26,908 bases of DNA from Zoopage sp. CT-All (GCA_004114245.1 QZWS01000102.1:1-26908); one strand, 5' to 3'. Positions 1 through 9,360 are shown, counted from the stretch's first letter. A program made the numbers and translations. The notes: generated by a model not told the origin, from the letters alone.

Positions 1-63
1 AGCTACTGGGACAGAAAGGCAAGGTCGCCAAGGGCTGGAGGGGAGTGATGTGGTGCGGGAGTA

Positions 64-451
64 GAAAAGTAGCAGTCTCTTTTCTGATACATTAAGTTCC
101 ACAAGACTTACTCTGCTCCACACCACAGTGGTTGCTATGGTACATCATGGCACATGTGAGAATCTTGTAATATTGTTTGCATGAGATGTCACCCTTGATA
201 TATTGATCCTTGGCTTCTTTCATATACTCCATCAGCGCTGTTTTTGCTTGGTCCTTGGCTGTTGCAGTTGCATACAAGAGGGTGGCTACTTGGGCACAGT
301 TTACTTGTTGTGCCATATAGCACATAGCAGGGGGTGGCTGTAGTGACTGCTGTCTTTTCTCCACCTGCCTGGCAAAGTACACCATCTTGTCCCAAGGACT
401 CCCCTCTCCCCTTACCTTGCCAGCATAATATCCCCTATCAGAGACATTCAC
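64..451 (-). mobile_element. Retroelement-like debris with a non-ATG open frame
   Basis: The minus strand is open for 119 codons (451 to 92), but the frame opens with GTG, not ATG, and I recognise no domain in it. Just after its stop (about 64-110) lies a short sequence, read on the minus strand as TGTGGAACTTAATG followed by CAGAAAAGAGACTGCT. The same sequence recurs near 23358-23402 and, more diverged, near 26637-26680. At 26.6 kb it sits directly before a Cys-His knuckle typical of LINE reverse transcriptase C-termini, so I infer that this is a decayed copy of the same family. No intact gene is claimed. A host gene is possible but nothing supports it. Confidence 0.35.
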
Positions 452-701
452 TCCTTACAGTGCTAATAGATTCTTAGATTCTCAACAGTGTAAAAAGAGC
501 AAGTACAACTTGTCTCCTGACAAATGCAGAAATTCTATTACCCTTAAAGCTACTTGAGATCTCACTCAACTCAACAAAACCCCTTGCTGCATCTTTTGGC
601 ACACATCTGCAGGCAGTCTTGCTTTTTTCCTTGAAACCGCTGTGCTCCACCCCATCCCTGCCTGCCCTCCCCAGTACAGCTCTTAGAATCTTTTTACGAA
701 T

Positions 702-2162
702 ATGCAATCTCTGCCTGTCCTTGTCCTTGCTGCTCTCGCTGCTTTTGCCCCTAACGCCTGTGCATCATCGCATGATTGCACCAGTTCTTCATACACAGGC
801 GTCCAAATCAACACCAACATTCTTCCTCATGAAATTCATAGCTACATAGTGAATAAACTTCCTTTGAAAGACCAAGCTAATTATCTCCCGGTCAGCTCTG
901 AAACCAAGTCAATCGTAGAAGCGACCCGCAACCCAAAATTTCGCACCAGGCTTCTAAAATTCATCAATGAGCTTGGCATGCATATGCCGGATGAAACAAT
1001 TGCTTCCCTTTTCGCGGAAATGATACCCTCGGGCAGGGTCCCCCTTGGTTCCTTTGTCAGAATCGTTGGCCCCACCGCGCTGCAGGCCAATCCCGAGTCG
1101 GCAAAGGAGCTCGTGCGCCTTGCTTTGGCTTCAGTTCAAAATCCCGAGTCCTTGGTGACTCATGGAGCCAAGGTTAGTCCACGCATCCTCCTTGAATTGG
1201 CGCGTGCAACTGGGCCATGCGATGAGATCAATCGAATTTTTGATCTAAATGCTGAACAGTTTAAAGCCGGCCTTGGGATTGATGCGACGTGGATTGGCGA
1301 CTTCCTGAACTGGTTTGCGTTGGAGTATCTTCCCAATGATCCACATCCTGCCATCATAGTCTCACACCGAGATCTATCTAGGTTGCGGTGCTTTCAGATC
1401 TACTCAACGCTTGATCCGCAGATGCTGACTAAGGAATTTCAATGGACTGTGGAGCACGTTTACTCAATCCTGAAACGAATGAATACGATCGTGGATGTTT
1501 TTTTGACGGGAAAGTACCATCTTAGCCAAACACTGCTCCAGCTTAAACCGGGTCCACTCGAGGCTGATTCGGAAAAATTTGACATCAACGCGGGGTTTGA
1601 AACCTGCTTCGCACATGCTCCAAGTTATTTTGAAGTATTGGAAAACCTGGAGTCGCGACTCAATGGTGTGAAGCTTGTGGATGATCACAAGGTCTATGCG
1701 AGCATCTATTACAGCCTCCAGATGACTGCAGCCGTAGGCATGGATGCCAAGGATATGTGGTCGATCTTGAGCTCCTCGAAAAATCTATTAAGTAGTTCTC
1801 GCTTGAGCCCTCTTGGCATAGCATTCAAGGCCATGTGTGATGGCACTCCGCGTTTAGGTGGTGTCCCTGGATGCCCAGGCTCGCCATATTATCAACAGGC
1901 CAAAGATCGTTGTGTATTGAGCTGGGTCACGCAATCGCAACTGCTCAGCAGGTTGTTCGTTCTGAAGTACTATAAATCCGCCAAAATCTTGCTGAAATTG
2001 CTGAAGGAATACTCTCTTCTCCCTACCCATGTTACGGATACACGCTATAATAATGTCATGACACTGCTCTCAAAGATCAGTGATGGCGAGGAGTTGGACA
2101 AACCTGGCCGCAAAGTGAGAAATGCTATATTTTTTGGAAACACCCGCCACAATGAAGACTGA
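702..2162 (+). CDS. Predicted secreted helical protein with F-box-like segment
   Basis: This is an intronless 486-residue protein; ATG 702 is the first in-frame start. Residues 1-21 form a typical signal peptide: a hydrophobic LPVLVLAALAAFA core and a likely cleavage after Ala-Cys-Ala. Residues about 41-75 read LPHEIHSYIV, LPLKDQ, then PVS, which resembles an F-box (LPxEI...LPxxD...VS). That is odd, because F-box proteins normally work in the cytosol or nucleus with Skp1. The remaining 400 residues look largely alpha-helical and match no family I can name. A Cys- and Gly-rich loop (residues about 385-410, GVPGCPGSPYYQQ) stands out. It borders retroelement-like sequence upstream and the housekeeping island downstream, a setting common for lineage-specific secreted proteins. 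An effector role is inference only; the F-box resemblance is weak evidence of function. Confidence 0.8.
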   Translation: MQSLPVLVLAALAAFAPNACASSHDCTSSSYTGVQINTNILPHEIHSYIVNKLPLKDQANYLPVSSETKSIVEATRNPKFRTRLLKFINELGMHMPDETIASLFAEMIPSGRVPLGSFVRIVGPTALQANPESAKELVRLALASVQNPESLVTHGAKVSPRILLELARATGPCDEINRIFDLNAEQFKAGLGIDATWIGDFLNWFALEYLPNDPHPAIIVSHRDLSRLRCFQIYSTLDPQMLTKEFQWTVEHVYSILKRMNTIVDVFLTGKYHLSQTLLQLKPGPLEADSEKFDINAGFETCFAHAPSYFEVLENLESRLNGVKLVDDHKVYASIYYSLQMTAAVGMDAKDMWSILSSSKNLLSSSRLSPLGIAFKAMCDGTPRLGGVPGCPGSPYYQQAKDRCVLSWVTQSQLLSRLFVLKYYKSAKILLKLLKEYSLLPTHVTDTRYNNVMTLLSKISDGEELDKPGRKVRNAIFFGNTRHNED

Positions 2163-2265
2163 TGCAATGCTGCACTGCTGCACTGCATGCCATAAATATT
2201 CCATATGACTGAATTCTATTATATCTGCCAATTAGAGAGAGATGAAGCGATCGTAGCGTCGACGA

Positions 2266-2273
2266 TGACGTCA
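2266..2273. promoter_or_regulatory. CRE/ATF-type palindrome TGACGTCA
   Basis: A perfect 8-bp TGACGTCA lies 125 bp upstream of the ATG at 2398. Fungal bZIP factors of the Atf1/CREB class bind this site. It is the only strong regulatory match I see in the short interval between the secreted-protein gene and the M14 prodomain gene. An 8-bp match can arise by chance. Confidence 0.4.
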
Positions 2274-2397
2274 CTAGCTTATCCTGCGCCCGGTCCACCT
2301 CTCAAGCCTCCCAACCAGCACTCGGCTGCCACAATAGCCCGCTCAACAACGAGCGTCTGCTTCACAATACCCGCAAAACCCATCGGAAATTCCCGCA

Positions 2398-2805
2398 ATG
2401 CTGCTGGCTCGCGCTGCCACCGCTACCACCGCTACCACTGCTGCCGTCCTCGCGCTCCTTGCGATCGCCATCATCCCCACCGCTCATGTCAGCGCCGTCC
2501 TCACCACCCCCACCCCCGTAGTCGTCCCAGACCGCCTCCGGGTGCGCTACGACAACCATCAGCTGCTCAGCATCCCGCGCTCAAACCCAACGCTTCTTGG
2601 TGCGGTCAAGAGTTTAGGGCTGGATGTATGGTCGCGCGGCAGCGACTCCTGGCAAGTGCAGGCGCCGCCCGCATTTCTTGACCTGCTGAACCGGCTGGAC
2701 ACGGACAAGAAGATCCGGGTGCTGAATCCGAATATCCAGGACACGATTGACGAGGAGACGAAGCGATTGAGGGCCCAGCGCGGCGAAAAGCGGACTGGGT
2801 TGTGA
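2398..2805 (+). CDS. Free-standing secreted M14 carboxypeptidase prodomain
   Basis: The 135-residue product begins with a long hydrophobic signal sequence (residues about 7-33, ATTAAVLALLAIAIIP). Residues about 45-120 then match the activation peptide of metallocarboxypeptidases of the A/B type, as in fungal ECM14: an opening RVRYDNHQLL strand, the LGLDVWS turn, the VQAPPAFLDLL segment and the closing LNPNIQDTIDEE. The protein stops there. The catalytic M14 domain (HxxE...H zinc ligands) is absent, and the next gene starts 101 bp later in unrelated sequence, so no downstream exon can supply it. It is either a decayed carboxypeptidase or a stand-alone inhibitor, by analogy with free propeptide inhibitors of other proteases. 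The fold assignment is fairly secure; the inhibitor role is inference. Confidence 0.75.
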   Translation: MLLARAATATTATTAAVLALLAIAIIPTAHVSAVLTTPTPVVVPDRLRVRYDNHQLLSIPRSNPTLLGAVKSLGLDVWSRGSDSWQVQAPPAFLDLLNRLDTDKKIRVLNPNIQDTIDEETKRLRAQRGEKRTGL

Positions 2806-2906
2806 TCCATTGGAGTGGATGCAGTTGCTCTGTTCAATCGAGCTGCCACTGCATGCTCAGCTGTGGCTAGACCTGCAATGCATTCTCCCACTGCCAGACA
2901 GCCTTT

Positions 2907-4442
2907 ATGCCCGGCGCGTTTCCCACAGAGGCAAGCCTCCCGTTGCTCTCACATGCCGTCGTTGCCGCGCACAACACCCCTGCAGACTGCTGGGTGATCA
3001 TTCACGGGCGCGTATACGACCTCACCCGCTTCCTGCCGCTGCATCCCGGCGGTGAGCGTGTCATCGTAAAATACGCCGGGCAGGACGCCACCCGTGCGTT
3101 CGACCCCGTGCACCCGTTGGATGTGATTGAGCGATACTTAACCCCAGATGTTTGCATGGGGCGAGTGGAGGTCGGCGATGGCGTTGCGGAACATGCGGAA
3201 CATGCGGAAACGGACGAAGAGACCCGGGCTCGCCTGGCCAAGGATGCGCTCCCTCCGCTGCACGCTGTCCTCAATCTGCACGACTTTGAGGCGCTGGCCA
3301 AGGCCGTGTTGCCTGCTTCCGCGTGGGCATACTACTCCTCGGGTGGCGACGATGAGATCACGCTGCGGGAGAACCGGAACGCGTTTCTCCGCGTCTGGCT
3401 GCGTCCCCGCGTCATGGTCAACGTGGCGCGAATCACCACCGCCTGTACTATTCTAGGGCAGTCCTCGACTCTGCCGGTGTATGTCTCGGCCACGGCGCTG
3501 GGGAAGCTTGGGCATCCGGAAGGCGAGGTCGTGCTGACGCGCGCCTGCGGCACTCGCGGCATTGTGCAGATGATCCCAACGCTGGCTTCGTGCTCCCTCG
3601 ACGAGATGGTCGCGGCACGCTCCACCCAGCACCAGGTGCAGTTCTTCCAGTTGTATGTGAACGCGGATCGCTCCATTACGGAGCGGCTGGTGCGCCATGC
3701 AGAAGCTCAGGGTTGTCGTGGCCTGTTTATCACTGTGGATGCGCCGCAGCTAGGGAAGCGGGAAAAGGATATGCGCGTCAAGTTTGAGGCCGATGCGCCG
3801 GATGTGCAGGGCGAGGAGAATCTGGCTACTCGTTCGATGGGTGCTGCTCGCGCCATATCCACGTTCATAGACCCAGCACTGTCCTGGAATGATTTGACCT
3901 GGTTCAAGAGCATCACAACGATGCCGATCGTGCTGAAGGGCGTGCAGTGTGCTGAGGATGCCATGTTGGCGTGGGAGCATGGGTGTGCGGGAGTGGTGCT
4001 ATCCAACCACGGCGGCAGGCAGCTCGATACGGCGAGGTCGGCGCTGGAAGTGCTACCAGAGGTGATTCAGGCCTTGTGCAAAGCAGGTGTTCCACGGACG
4101 GGCCCGAATAAGTTTAGTGTGTTCATTGATGGTGGCATACGTCGGGGATCGGACGTGTTCAAAGCGCTTGCACTGGGCGCAGATGCCGTTGGGCTTGGAC
4201 GTGCTTTCTTATATGCCATGTCGACATATGGCCAGTCGGGGGTGGAGCATGCGGTGGATCTTCTCAAGGGGGAGCTTGAGCTGACGATGCGCCTGATGGG
4301 GGCACCAACGCTGGCGGATATCCGAGCGGACATGGTGATTGCCGAGTCACTGACCCAGCATTCGGTGCTTGTTCCGCGGGATGAGCTGCAGCAGCAAGTA
4401 TACGAGTCCTTGCAGCTGCCAGCAATGAACAGTAAGCTATAA
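2907..4442 (+). CDS. Cytochrome b5-FMN 2-hydroxyacid dehydrogenase with C-terminal SKL
   Basis: This is an intronless 511-residue flavocytochrome b2-type protein. Residues about 14-92 are a cytochrome b5 domain: the heme ligands are His in LPLHPGGE and His in FDPVHP. Residues about 115-490 form the FMN-dependent alpha-hydroxyacid dehydrogenase barrel: VYVSATALGKLGHPEGE, the QLYVN strand with the active-site Tyr, TVDAP, the FMN-contacting Lys in IVLKGV, the catalytic SNHGGRQLD and the phosphate-binding IDGGIRRGSDVFKAL and GADAVGLGR. The family oxidises L-lactate and related 2-hydroxyacids. Yeast Cyb2 is about 590 residues and has a mitochondrial presequence; this protein starts almost directly at the b5 domain and ends in Asn-Ser-Lys-Leu, a canonical PTS1. 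I therefore infer a peroxisomal location. Substrate (lactate, glycolate or longer 2-hydroxyacids) cannot be read from sequence alone. It converges with SGF29, 39 bp away. Confidence 0.93.
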   Translation: MPGAFPTEASLPLLSHAVVAAHNTPADCWVIIHGRVYDLTRFLPLHPGGERVIVKYAGQDATRAFDPVHPLDVIERYLTPDVCMGRVEVGDGVAEHAEHAETDEETRARLAKDALPPLHAVLNLHDFEALAKAVLPASAWAYYSSGGDDEITLRENRNAFLRVWLRPRVMVNVARITTACTILGQSSTLPVYVSATALGKLGHPEGEVVLTRACGTRGIVQMIPTLASCSLDEMVAARSTQHQVQFFQLYVNADRSITERLVRHAEAQGCRGLFITVDAPQLGKREKDMRVKFEADAPDVQGEENLATRSMGAARAISTFIDPALSWNDLTWFKSITTMPIVLKGVQCAEDAMLAWEHGCAGVVLSNHGGRQLDTARSALEVLPEVIQALCKAGVPRTGPNKFSVFIDGGIRRGSDVFKALALGADAVGLGRAFLYAMSTYGQSGVEHAVDLLKGELELTMRLMGAPTLADIRADMVIAESLTQHSVLVPRDELQQQVYESLQLPAMNSKL

Positions 4443-4481
4443 TGCAGAACATGTACAAGTCTCGGTTGACCGCCCAGACCG

Positions 4482-5585
4482 CTACTTGACTTTGGGCCAG
4501 TCGATTACTAGGTTAGGCGCGACTCTCTGCAGCTGACCATCGTCGTTCTCAAACTCGACAACATAGTTGCCACCTGTTGCTGTGGAGGGGATGGATGTGA
4601 CCCTGCCACGGTAGAAGCAGGTTGTCTCTGGGTACAGTGCCAACACGAGATGTCCAACCGGGAATTGGTGCAATTCCGTTGCCGGGGTGTCATCTTCAGG
4701 CAGCGAGATGACGAATCGCTTTGGAACGATATGGCGGCTAGTGGCAGATGGTGAGCAGAGCTGTAAATTTGCGGAGCAGCGCTTACGGAAAAGCTCCATG
4801 TTCATCCATCTCGACGTCCTGCACCTCCACCTTTCTACACAGCATCATAGGAGCTAAAGGAGACGACTGCAGCGACTTACGGATGCTTTTCGCTGATTTG
4901 CTGGACAACGTCTGCCAAGATCCAATCGTTCGATTTGGCCTCGGTATTTGTCACGCGAGCGACAACGCGCTCTAACCGCATCTGCTTCTTCTTTCTACAT
5001 ACACCAGGTTAGCAATCGCAACACGAGTGGTTCCTACTTATGCTTGGCCGCTTTGGTGAAGGATGGCAGCACAACCTGCTCGACCCCGGGCGACGATGGC
5101 GCAGGACTTGACACCGGCTGTTGCTGCTGCCGGGAAGATGCACTCCCACCAGCACTTGCACCCATCGTCAAAGGAGCCGCGAGCGTGACCGAACCTGATC
5201 GCCGCTTGCGCTTGGCCTCGTCAGCGGCCTCACGATCCATATCGTGCTGCAGCTTCTTTGCGGCCTCCGCGTCGGCCTCCGCCGATACAATCGCCGAGGC
5301 CAGCGCCTGCAGCTTCTCCCTTGCCGTGCGTATTCTTCTACAGAATGCACCATCAATCGCTGCACTTCACCAACTATCATTCCCGTACACGCGCTGGCGG
5401 TTGTGCAGCTCAATTAGACGCGCGTACAGCGGCTCTATACTGGCCAGCGTCTCGGGATCAATCCCGCGCCGCACAAGATCGTGGTGCCGCTGCACGATCG
5501 TCGTCGACTGCGTGCCGACATCACCCGCCGCCACGTGCCACGCGGCCAGCTCGGAGTGGGCGTCGCGCCAGAGGGAATGCTCCAT
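4482..5585 (-). CDS. SGF29: SAGA-associated factor 29 (five exons)
   Basis: Exons by frame continuity are 5585-5389, 5337-5038, 4994-4881, 4834-4787 and 4737-4482, giving 304 residues. Introns are 51, 43, 46 and 49 nt with donors GTACGG, GTAGGA, GTAAGT and GTAAGC, all ending TAG. The N-terminus is helical and charged, followed by a low-complexity Ser/Gln/Pro linker. The C-terminal half is the SGF29 tandem-Tudor region: VARVTNTEAKSNDWILADVV, VPKRFVISLPED and the diagnostic LALYPETTCFYRGRV, then VVEFENDDG. SGF29 reads H3K4 methylation for the SAGA acetyltransferase in the nucleus. Its predicted ATG overlaps that of GTR2 on the opposite strand. The identity is strong; intron 3 and 4 boundaries rest on frame and homology only. 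Confidence 0.88.
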
Positions 5586-6830
5586 GTCAACTCTCCATCA
5601 CGTGATGGTGTCGCCTTGTATGCAGCACGGCAGCAGCGGCACCCAGACCCCCACCGCCGCCGCATCCGCCCTTCCGCTGGTGCTGGTCGTCGGCATGCCG
5701 CGGTCCGGCAAGACCTCTGTCGTTCGCGTTGTCTTTTCTAAAATGTCGCCGCACGACACCATTATGCTGCACTCGGACTCTGATGTGCTGCGCACTACCG
5801 TGCATTCGCTCGCCACCTTTCGCATCTGGGATCTGCCCGGGGTGGCGGCTGTAGCCGACGACCTGCTTGCGGCGCCGGTGCTGCGCTCGATCGTGTTTGT
5901 CATTGACGCGCAGGATGACTATGTGGATGCGCTATTGCGGCTGCAGGATCTGCTGCGCCGGGGAGCGCGGTTGAATCCAAGGATCGCGTACGAGGTGTTT
6001 GTGCACAAGGTGGATGGGCTGTCGGAGGACTTTCGGGACGATATCCAGCGGGATATTCGGCAGCGCATCCAGGATTTTATCGAGGACTACGCGCTGGACG
6101 CGGACCTGGACTCGCCGCCACGCATCAATTTTCACATGACCTCTATCTACGAACTGTCGGTGTTTGAGGCTTGCTCCAAAGTGGTGCAGAAGCTGGTCCC
6201 GCAGCAAGACATGCTGGAGAATCTGATGACTGCGCTGACAGGCAACTCGGGCATCGACAAGGCGTTTCTGTTTGATGTGCAGCACAAAGTGTACCTGTCC
6301 AGCGACAGCAATCCGTTTCATGGCAGTGCGTATGAGATGGGTGTGGATCTGATCGACCTGTTTCTGGACATCTGCTTTCTTTACGATGACATGTGAGCCG
6401 ACACCCGTTGCTGTTGCATGGCGTAGCTGACGGTGATATCCTGTGCGTGTAGAGGAAGCGGAGGCAAGAATGGTACAACAGCAGCGCCGACAACAGGACA
6501 AACACCCGTGACAGCTGTGCCAGATACCCGCGCTGTGGTCAAGCTCAACAATGGCCTGACGATGTACTTTAAGGAGCTGAATAGGTTCGCGAGGCGCTCC
6601 GTTCTTTATCGCGACTAATGCTGGACTATAGCTTTCTCGGCCTGGTATGCCTGATTCGGACGGAGCACTTTGACAAGCACGGCCTGCTGGACTACAACGT
6701 CAACCTATTCCGCGACGCAATCCAGGCGATTCTCGAGTCTCAACAGAATCAGGCGCAGCAAAGGAGTGAAGTGCATGGGATGGGTGGAGGCAATGCAATG
6801 GTCAATGGTAGCGGAGGCGGTGCTGGGTGA
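5584..6830 (+). CDS. GTR2: Rag-family GTPase Gtr2/RagC (three exons)
   Basis: Exons 5584-6392, 6453-6584 and 6632-6830 encode 379 residues; introns are 60 and 47 nt, the second with donor GTTCGC and a CTAAT branch site. Visible motifs are the P-loop GMPRSGKTS, the switch region IWDLPG, VIDAQDDY, the Rag-specific G4 HKVDGLSEDF, RDIRQRI, then the roadblock-like C-terminal domain (TSIYELSVFEACSKVVQKL, NSGIDKAFLFDV, VVKLNNG, GLVCLIRTEHF). Gtr2/RagC pairs with Gtr1/RagA on the vacuole membrane and relays amino acid status to TORC1. HKVDGL, VIDAQDDY and the C-terminus mark it as the RagC/D rather than RagA/B type. Alternative in-frame starts are 5605 and 5620; either would remove the overlap with SGF29. 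A Gly-rich tail ends the protein. Confidence 0.92.
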
Positions 6831-6894
6831 CCGCCATCTGCGCGTGTGAATCTCAAATGTAAAATGCCATCAAGAGTGCCTGCACAGTGCACAG

Positions 6895-7495
6895 CTATAT
6901 TCTCCACGCCGAAGCCTCCAAAATCTAAACGGGGTAATACCGTAAGGAACGCAGACAAGATAGTACAGCCACACACCTGCTTGGGAGGAAGAAACGCGAG
7001 CCAATCAGACGTGGACGTGGGCAACAGCCCCATGCTCTGCAGCTTGTACAGCCCCAGGCACATCACCAGCCCATGCATGGCAACATATACAAGCTTGGGC
7101 AGTACCAAGCTGACGCCCTCGGCGCCATTCCCCCGCGCCGTCTCTGCATACCCCCGAAACACCGCGCCGACGCCAATGATGCCCTTGATGGGCTGCATGA
7201 GCAACATCCCGGTGATGAGAATAGAGAATATCTGCACCCCGGAGCCAGACATCCACAGCATGAAGGCGTTCATGGGCAGCGACTTGGCAGGCGAGAAGGC
7301 GGTGTCCCAGGCCTTTTTGAGCACCAGATGCGCGGCGGTGGACGATGGGCGCGAAATAGAGTCGGAGGCGGCTGCGGCCTTGGCGCCCCGCGGCTTGGTA
7401 CCGGCGTGCGAAAGCGAGCCTAGTGCATGGAGCGACAGTGCGGACGAGCGGTCGGCGGGGTCGAGGAAGTCGAGCTGCCAGGGGCGGGCTGGCAT
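6895..7495 (-). CDS. EMC4: ER membrane protein complex subunit 4 (two exons)
   Basis: Exons 7495-6977 and 6924-6895 encode 182 residues, the usual EMC4 size. The 52-nt intron has donor GTGTGT and acceptor TTTAG; splicing replaces a long unrelated read-through tail by the short ending ILEASAWRI. Diagnostic segments are LKKAWDTAFSP, KSLPMNAFMLWMSG, a hydrophobic helix ILITGMLLMQPIKGI, a second helix LVYVAMHGLVMCLGLY, and KLQSMGLLPTSTSDWLAF. EMC4 is part of the EMC insertase, which places tail-anchored and multi-span proteins in the ER membrane. It converges with GTR2 (64 bp) and diverges from the small membrane-protein gene (about 100 bp between starts). Confidence 0.92.
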
Positions 7496-7595
7496 CGCAG
7501 TTGTGGTATGTGACTAGCAGAGGCAGGCTGTCGGCTGTCGACTGTCGGCGCCAGCATCCCGCCCGCTCCCTTCGGCGTCTCCTCCGCCCACCACC

Positions 7596-8153
7596 ATGCC
7601 CACCGCCGTCGCCGACTCGGCCATCTGGCCTGCCGTTGCAACAACACAGGCCCTTGTTGCCTCGCTTTGTACCTCCTCCCCACCCGCGCGCTTGCTCACG
7701 GGTCGCAGGGCTGGTGATCAGTGGGGCGCTGGGGTGCATATTTCCCGCCCCAACATTCCCTGCTCTGGAATCGCATGCCCACGCCATCTCCCCCGTGCAT
7801 ACGCCCCACTAATTGCTGCGTAGGACACCGCTTCGTATTTTATTTGCCCCGCTTCCTATTCTGCCGATCCTGCTGATGTGTGTCTCATCTTGCTCGCCTG
7901 TGTGGCCCACTCTCACCTCTGCAGCTGCCTCGCCGTGCCCGTCATTGCCGTCGAGAACCCGTTTGCTGCGTCCCTTCGCTCGGCCCTTGGATTCCTGTAC
8001 CGCGATGCCCGGTTCCGCCTCGCCTACTACACCCTGCTCGGCATCGCTTGCATTCTCAATGTTACCACAGTGGATGCTGGCGTGTTCTTCCTATTCACAA
8101 GCGTGTCGGTGGCGTGTGCTGTGCGCGAGGCTCAGTCATGGTGGGTTGCGTGA
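7596..8153 (+). CDS. Small multi-span membrane protein, family not recognised
   Basis: A four-exon model keeps one frame: 7596-7668, 7709-7733, 7824-7877 and 7925-8153, giving 126 residues. Introns are 40, 90 and 47 nt (donors GTACCT, GTGCAT, GTGTGT; acceptors CAG, TAG, CAG). The product is very hydrophobic: segments around ALVASLWLVISGALG, FAPLPILPILLICLAVPVIAVE, AYYTLLGIACIL and AGVFFLFTSVSVACAV suggest three or four membrane helices, with a short basic loop (FLYRDARFR) between the second and third. I do not recognise the family; size and layout recall small Golgi/ER proteins such as Tvp15, but no motif proves this. The last exon could also be spliced at 8140 (GTGGGT) to end seven codons earlier in TGA. 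The first two introns are the least certain part. Confidence 0.55.
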
Positions 8154-8188
8154 CACGTGTGACTTGGAATCATTATTACAGAGGGCAG

Positions 8189-9172
8189 TTAAGCCTCTTC
8201 CTCGACATGCACAATTGGTCTCCGCTGCCGCAGCACCTCGTCCTCCTGCCGCTCTTCGGCCAACATCACCTCGTCCTGCTGCATCGTCCTTTCAGCATCA
8301 TGTCGCATATCCTCCGCGCCATCGTCATCCTCCTCGTGGAGATGGAATGCCACGCCTCCAAGTCGCCTCCCGCCATCCGCCGGCAAGTCGTCCCTGCCCT
8401 CGCCCTCCTCTCCCAGCATTTCCGCGTCCATCGCATCCACGGGAAACAGCATCCGAAACCACGCCGGCGCTTTGAGCCATCTCCCGCCACCATGCCGCGG
8501 CCACACATCCTCCGCAAAGTGATACACGTGGCCCACCGCAATGCCCAGCAGGTGCGCCACCGGCATGCTGCCGGTAAGCAGAAACGTAAACGCCAGCAGC
8601 ACCCATGGGAGGTACGGCGCGCGAAACACAAACAACCCAAGAAAGTTGAGCCGCACCCACGGCTCACGTCGCGACCAGACATAGGCAAGGACATAGGCAA
8701 GGGTGGGGCCGAGAAATGGAGACATGAGCGGGGAGAGGGCCAGCAAGGCGCTGCACGCGTAGAGAATAAACCAGGCATAGTCCGCCGTCTTGTTTCGGAA
8801 CGAGCCTTCCTCCAGCATCCGACTGTACCGAACACTAATACACTCGCCATTGTAATGACCCGAGGACGAACAAGGACCGCCTACGTAAAGTACATGTGGA
8901 AGAACCAGTCGAGCGAGAAGGGCCCAAAGTACAGAAACGTCGTCAGCAGCCGCCACCACTGGCCGCGCTGAAAGACCAGCTCGTAGTTGTAGTAGAGCTG
9001 GAACCGACTGATCATTTTCAGTTGCTAAGCAGGCGGGTGGGTGGGTGAGCGAGTGAGATCAGCGCGGGGGACGGCAACGCACCGTGCCCATGGTGATGAC
9101 GCCGGCGAGGGTCACGAACGCGCGCGTTACCGGTGGCATTTCCATGTACCAGGCCTCGAGCGGGAAATCCAT
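8189..9172 (-). CDS. Derlin family ERAD protein (three exons)
   Basis: Exons 9172-9083, 9024-8885 and 8834-8189 encode 291 residues; introns are 58 nt (GTGCGT...TTAG) and 50 nt (GTAGGC...TTAG). The order of Derlin landmarks is intact: EAWYMEMPPVTRAF, QLYYNYELVFQRGQWWRLLT, FLYFGPFSLDWFFHMYF, YSRMLEEGSFRNKTADY, the rhomboid-like LNFLGLFVFRAPYLPWVL, and the LLGIAVGHVYHFAEDVWPR helix end. Derlins are inactive rhomboid homologues that help extract misfolded proteins from the ER with Cdc48. The C-terminal 70 residues form an acidic, charged cytosolic tail ending in VEEEA. I see no clear SHP box, so whether it is Der1- or Dfm1-like is open. It converges with the small membrane-protein gene, 35 bp away. 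Confidence 0.92.
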
Positions 9173-9360
9173 GATGAGCGGGGATGCGCAGCGAAGAACG
9201 CAGCGTGGATGGGACAAGTTGATGCAGAATTTCCGGAGATCGAACAGCCCCATATCCACCCACCTCCAACGCGCAGACTGACCCGAGCCCTTCTCGACTA
9301 GCACAATGCGCTTCATTGGCAGCAGACAGCACCAACAGCAGTACCGTCCCAATTCGCCGC

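Noticed and set aside
2398-4442. Fusion of the M14 prodomain with the FMN dehydrogenase
   Set aside because: Stops lie between them in all relevant frames, the second gene has its own ATG and complete b5 domain, and no known protein combines them.
4948-5583. Upstream in-frame extension of GTR2 on the plus strand
   Set aside because: The frame is open only because it is antisense to SGF29 exons; the Rag GTPase homology starts after 5640 and the extension shows no domain.
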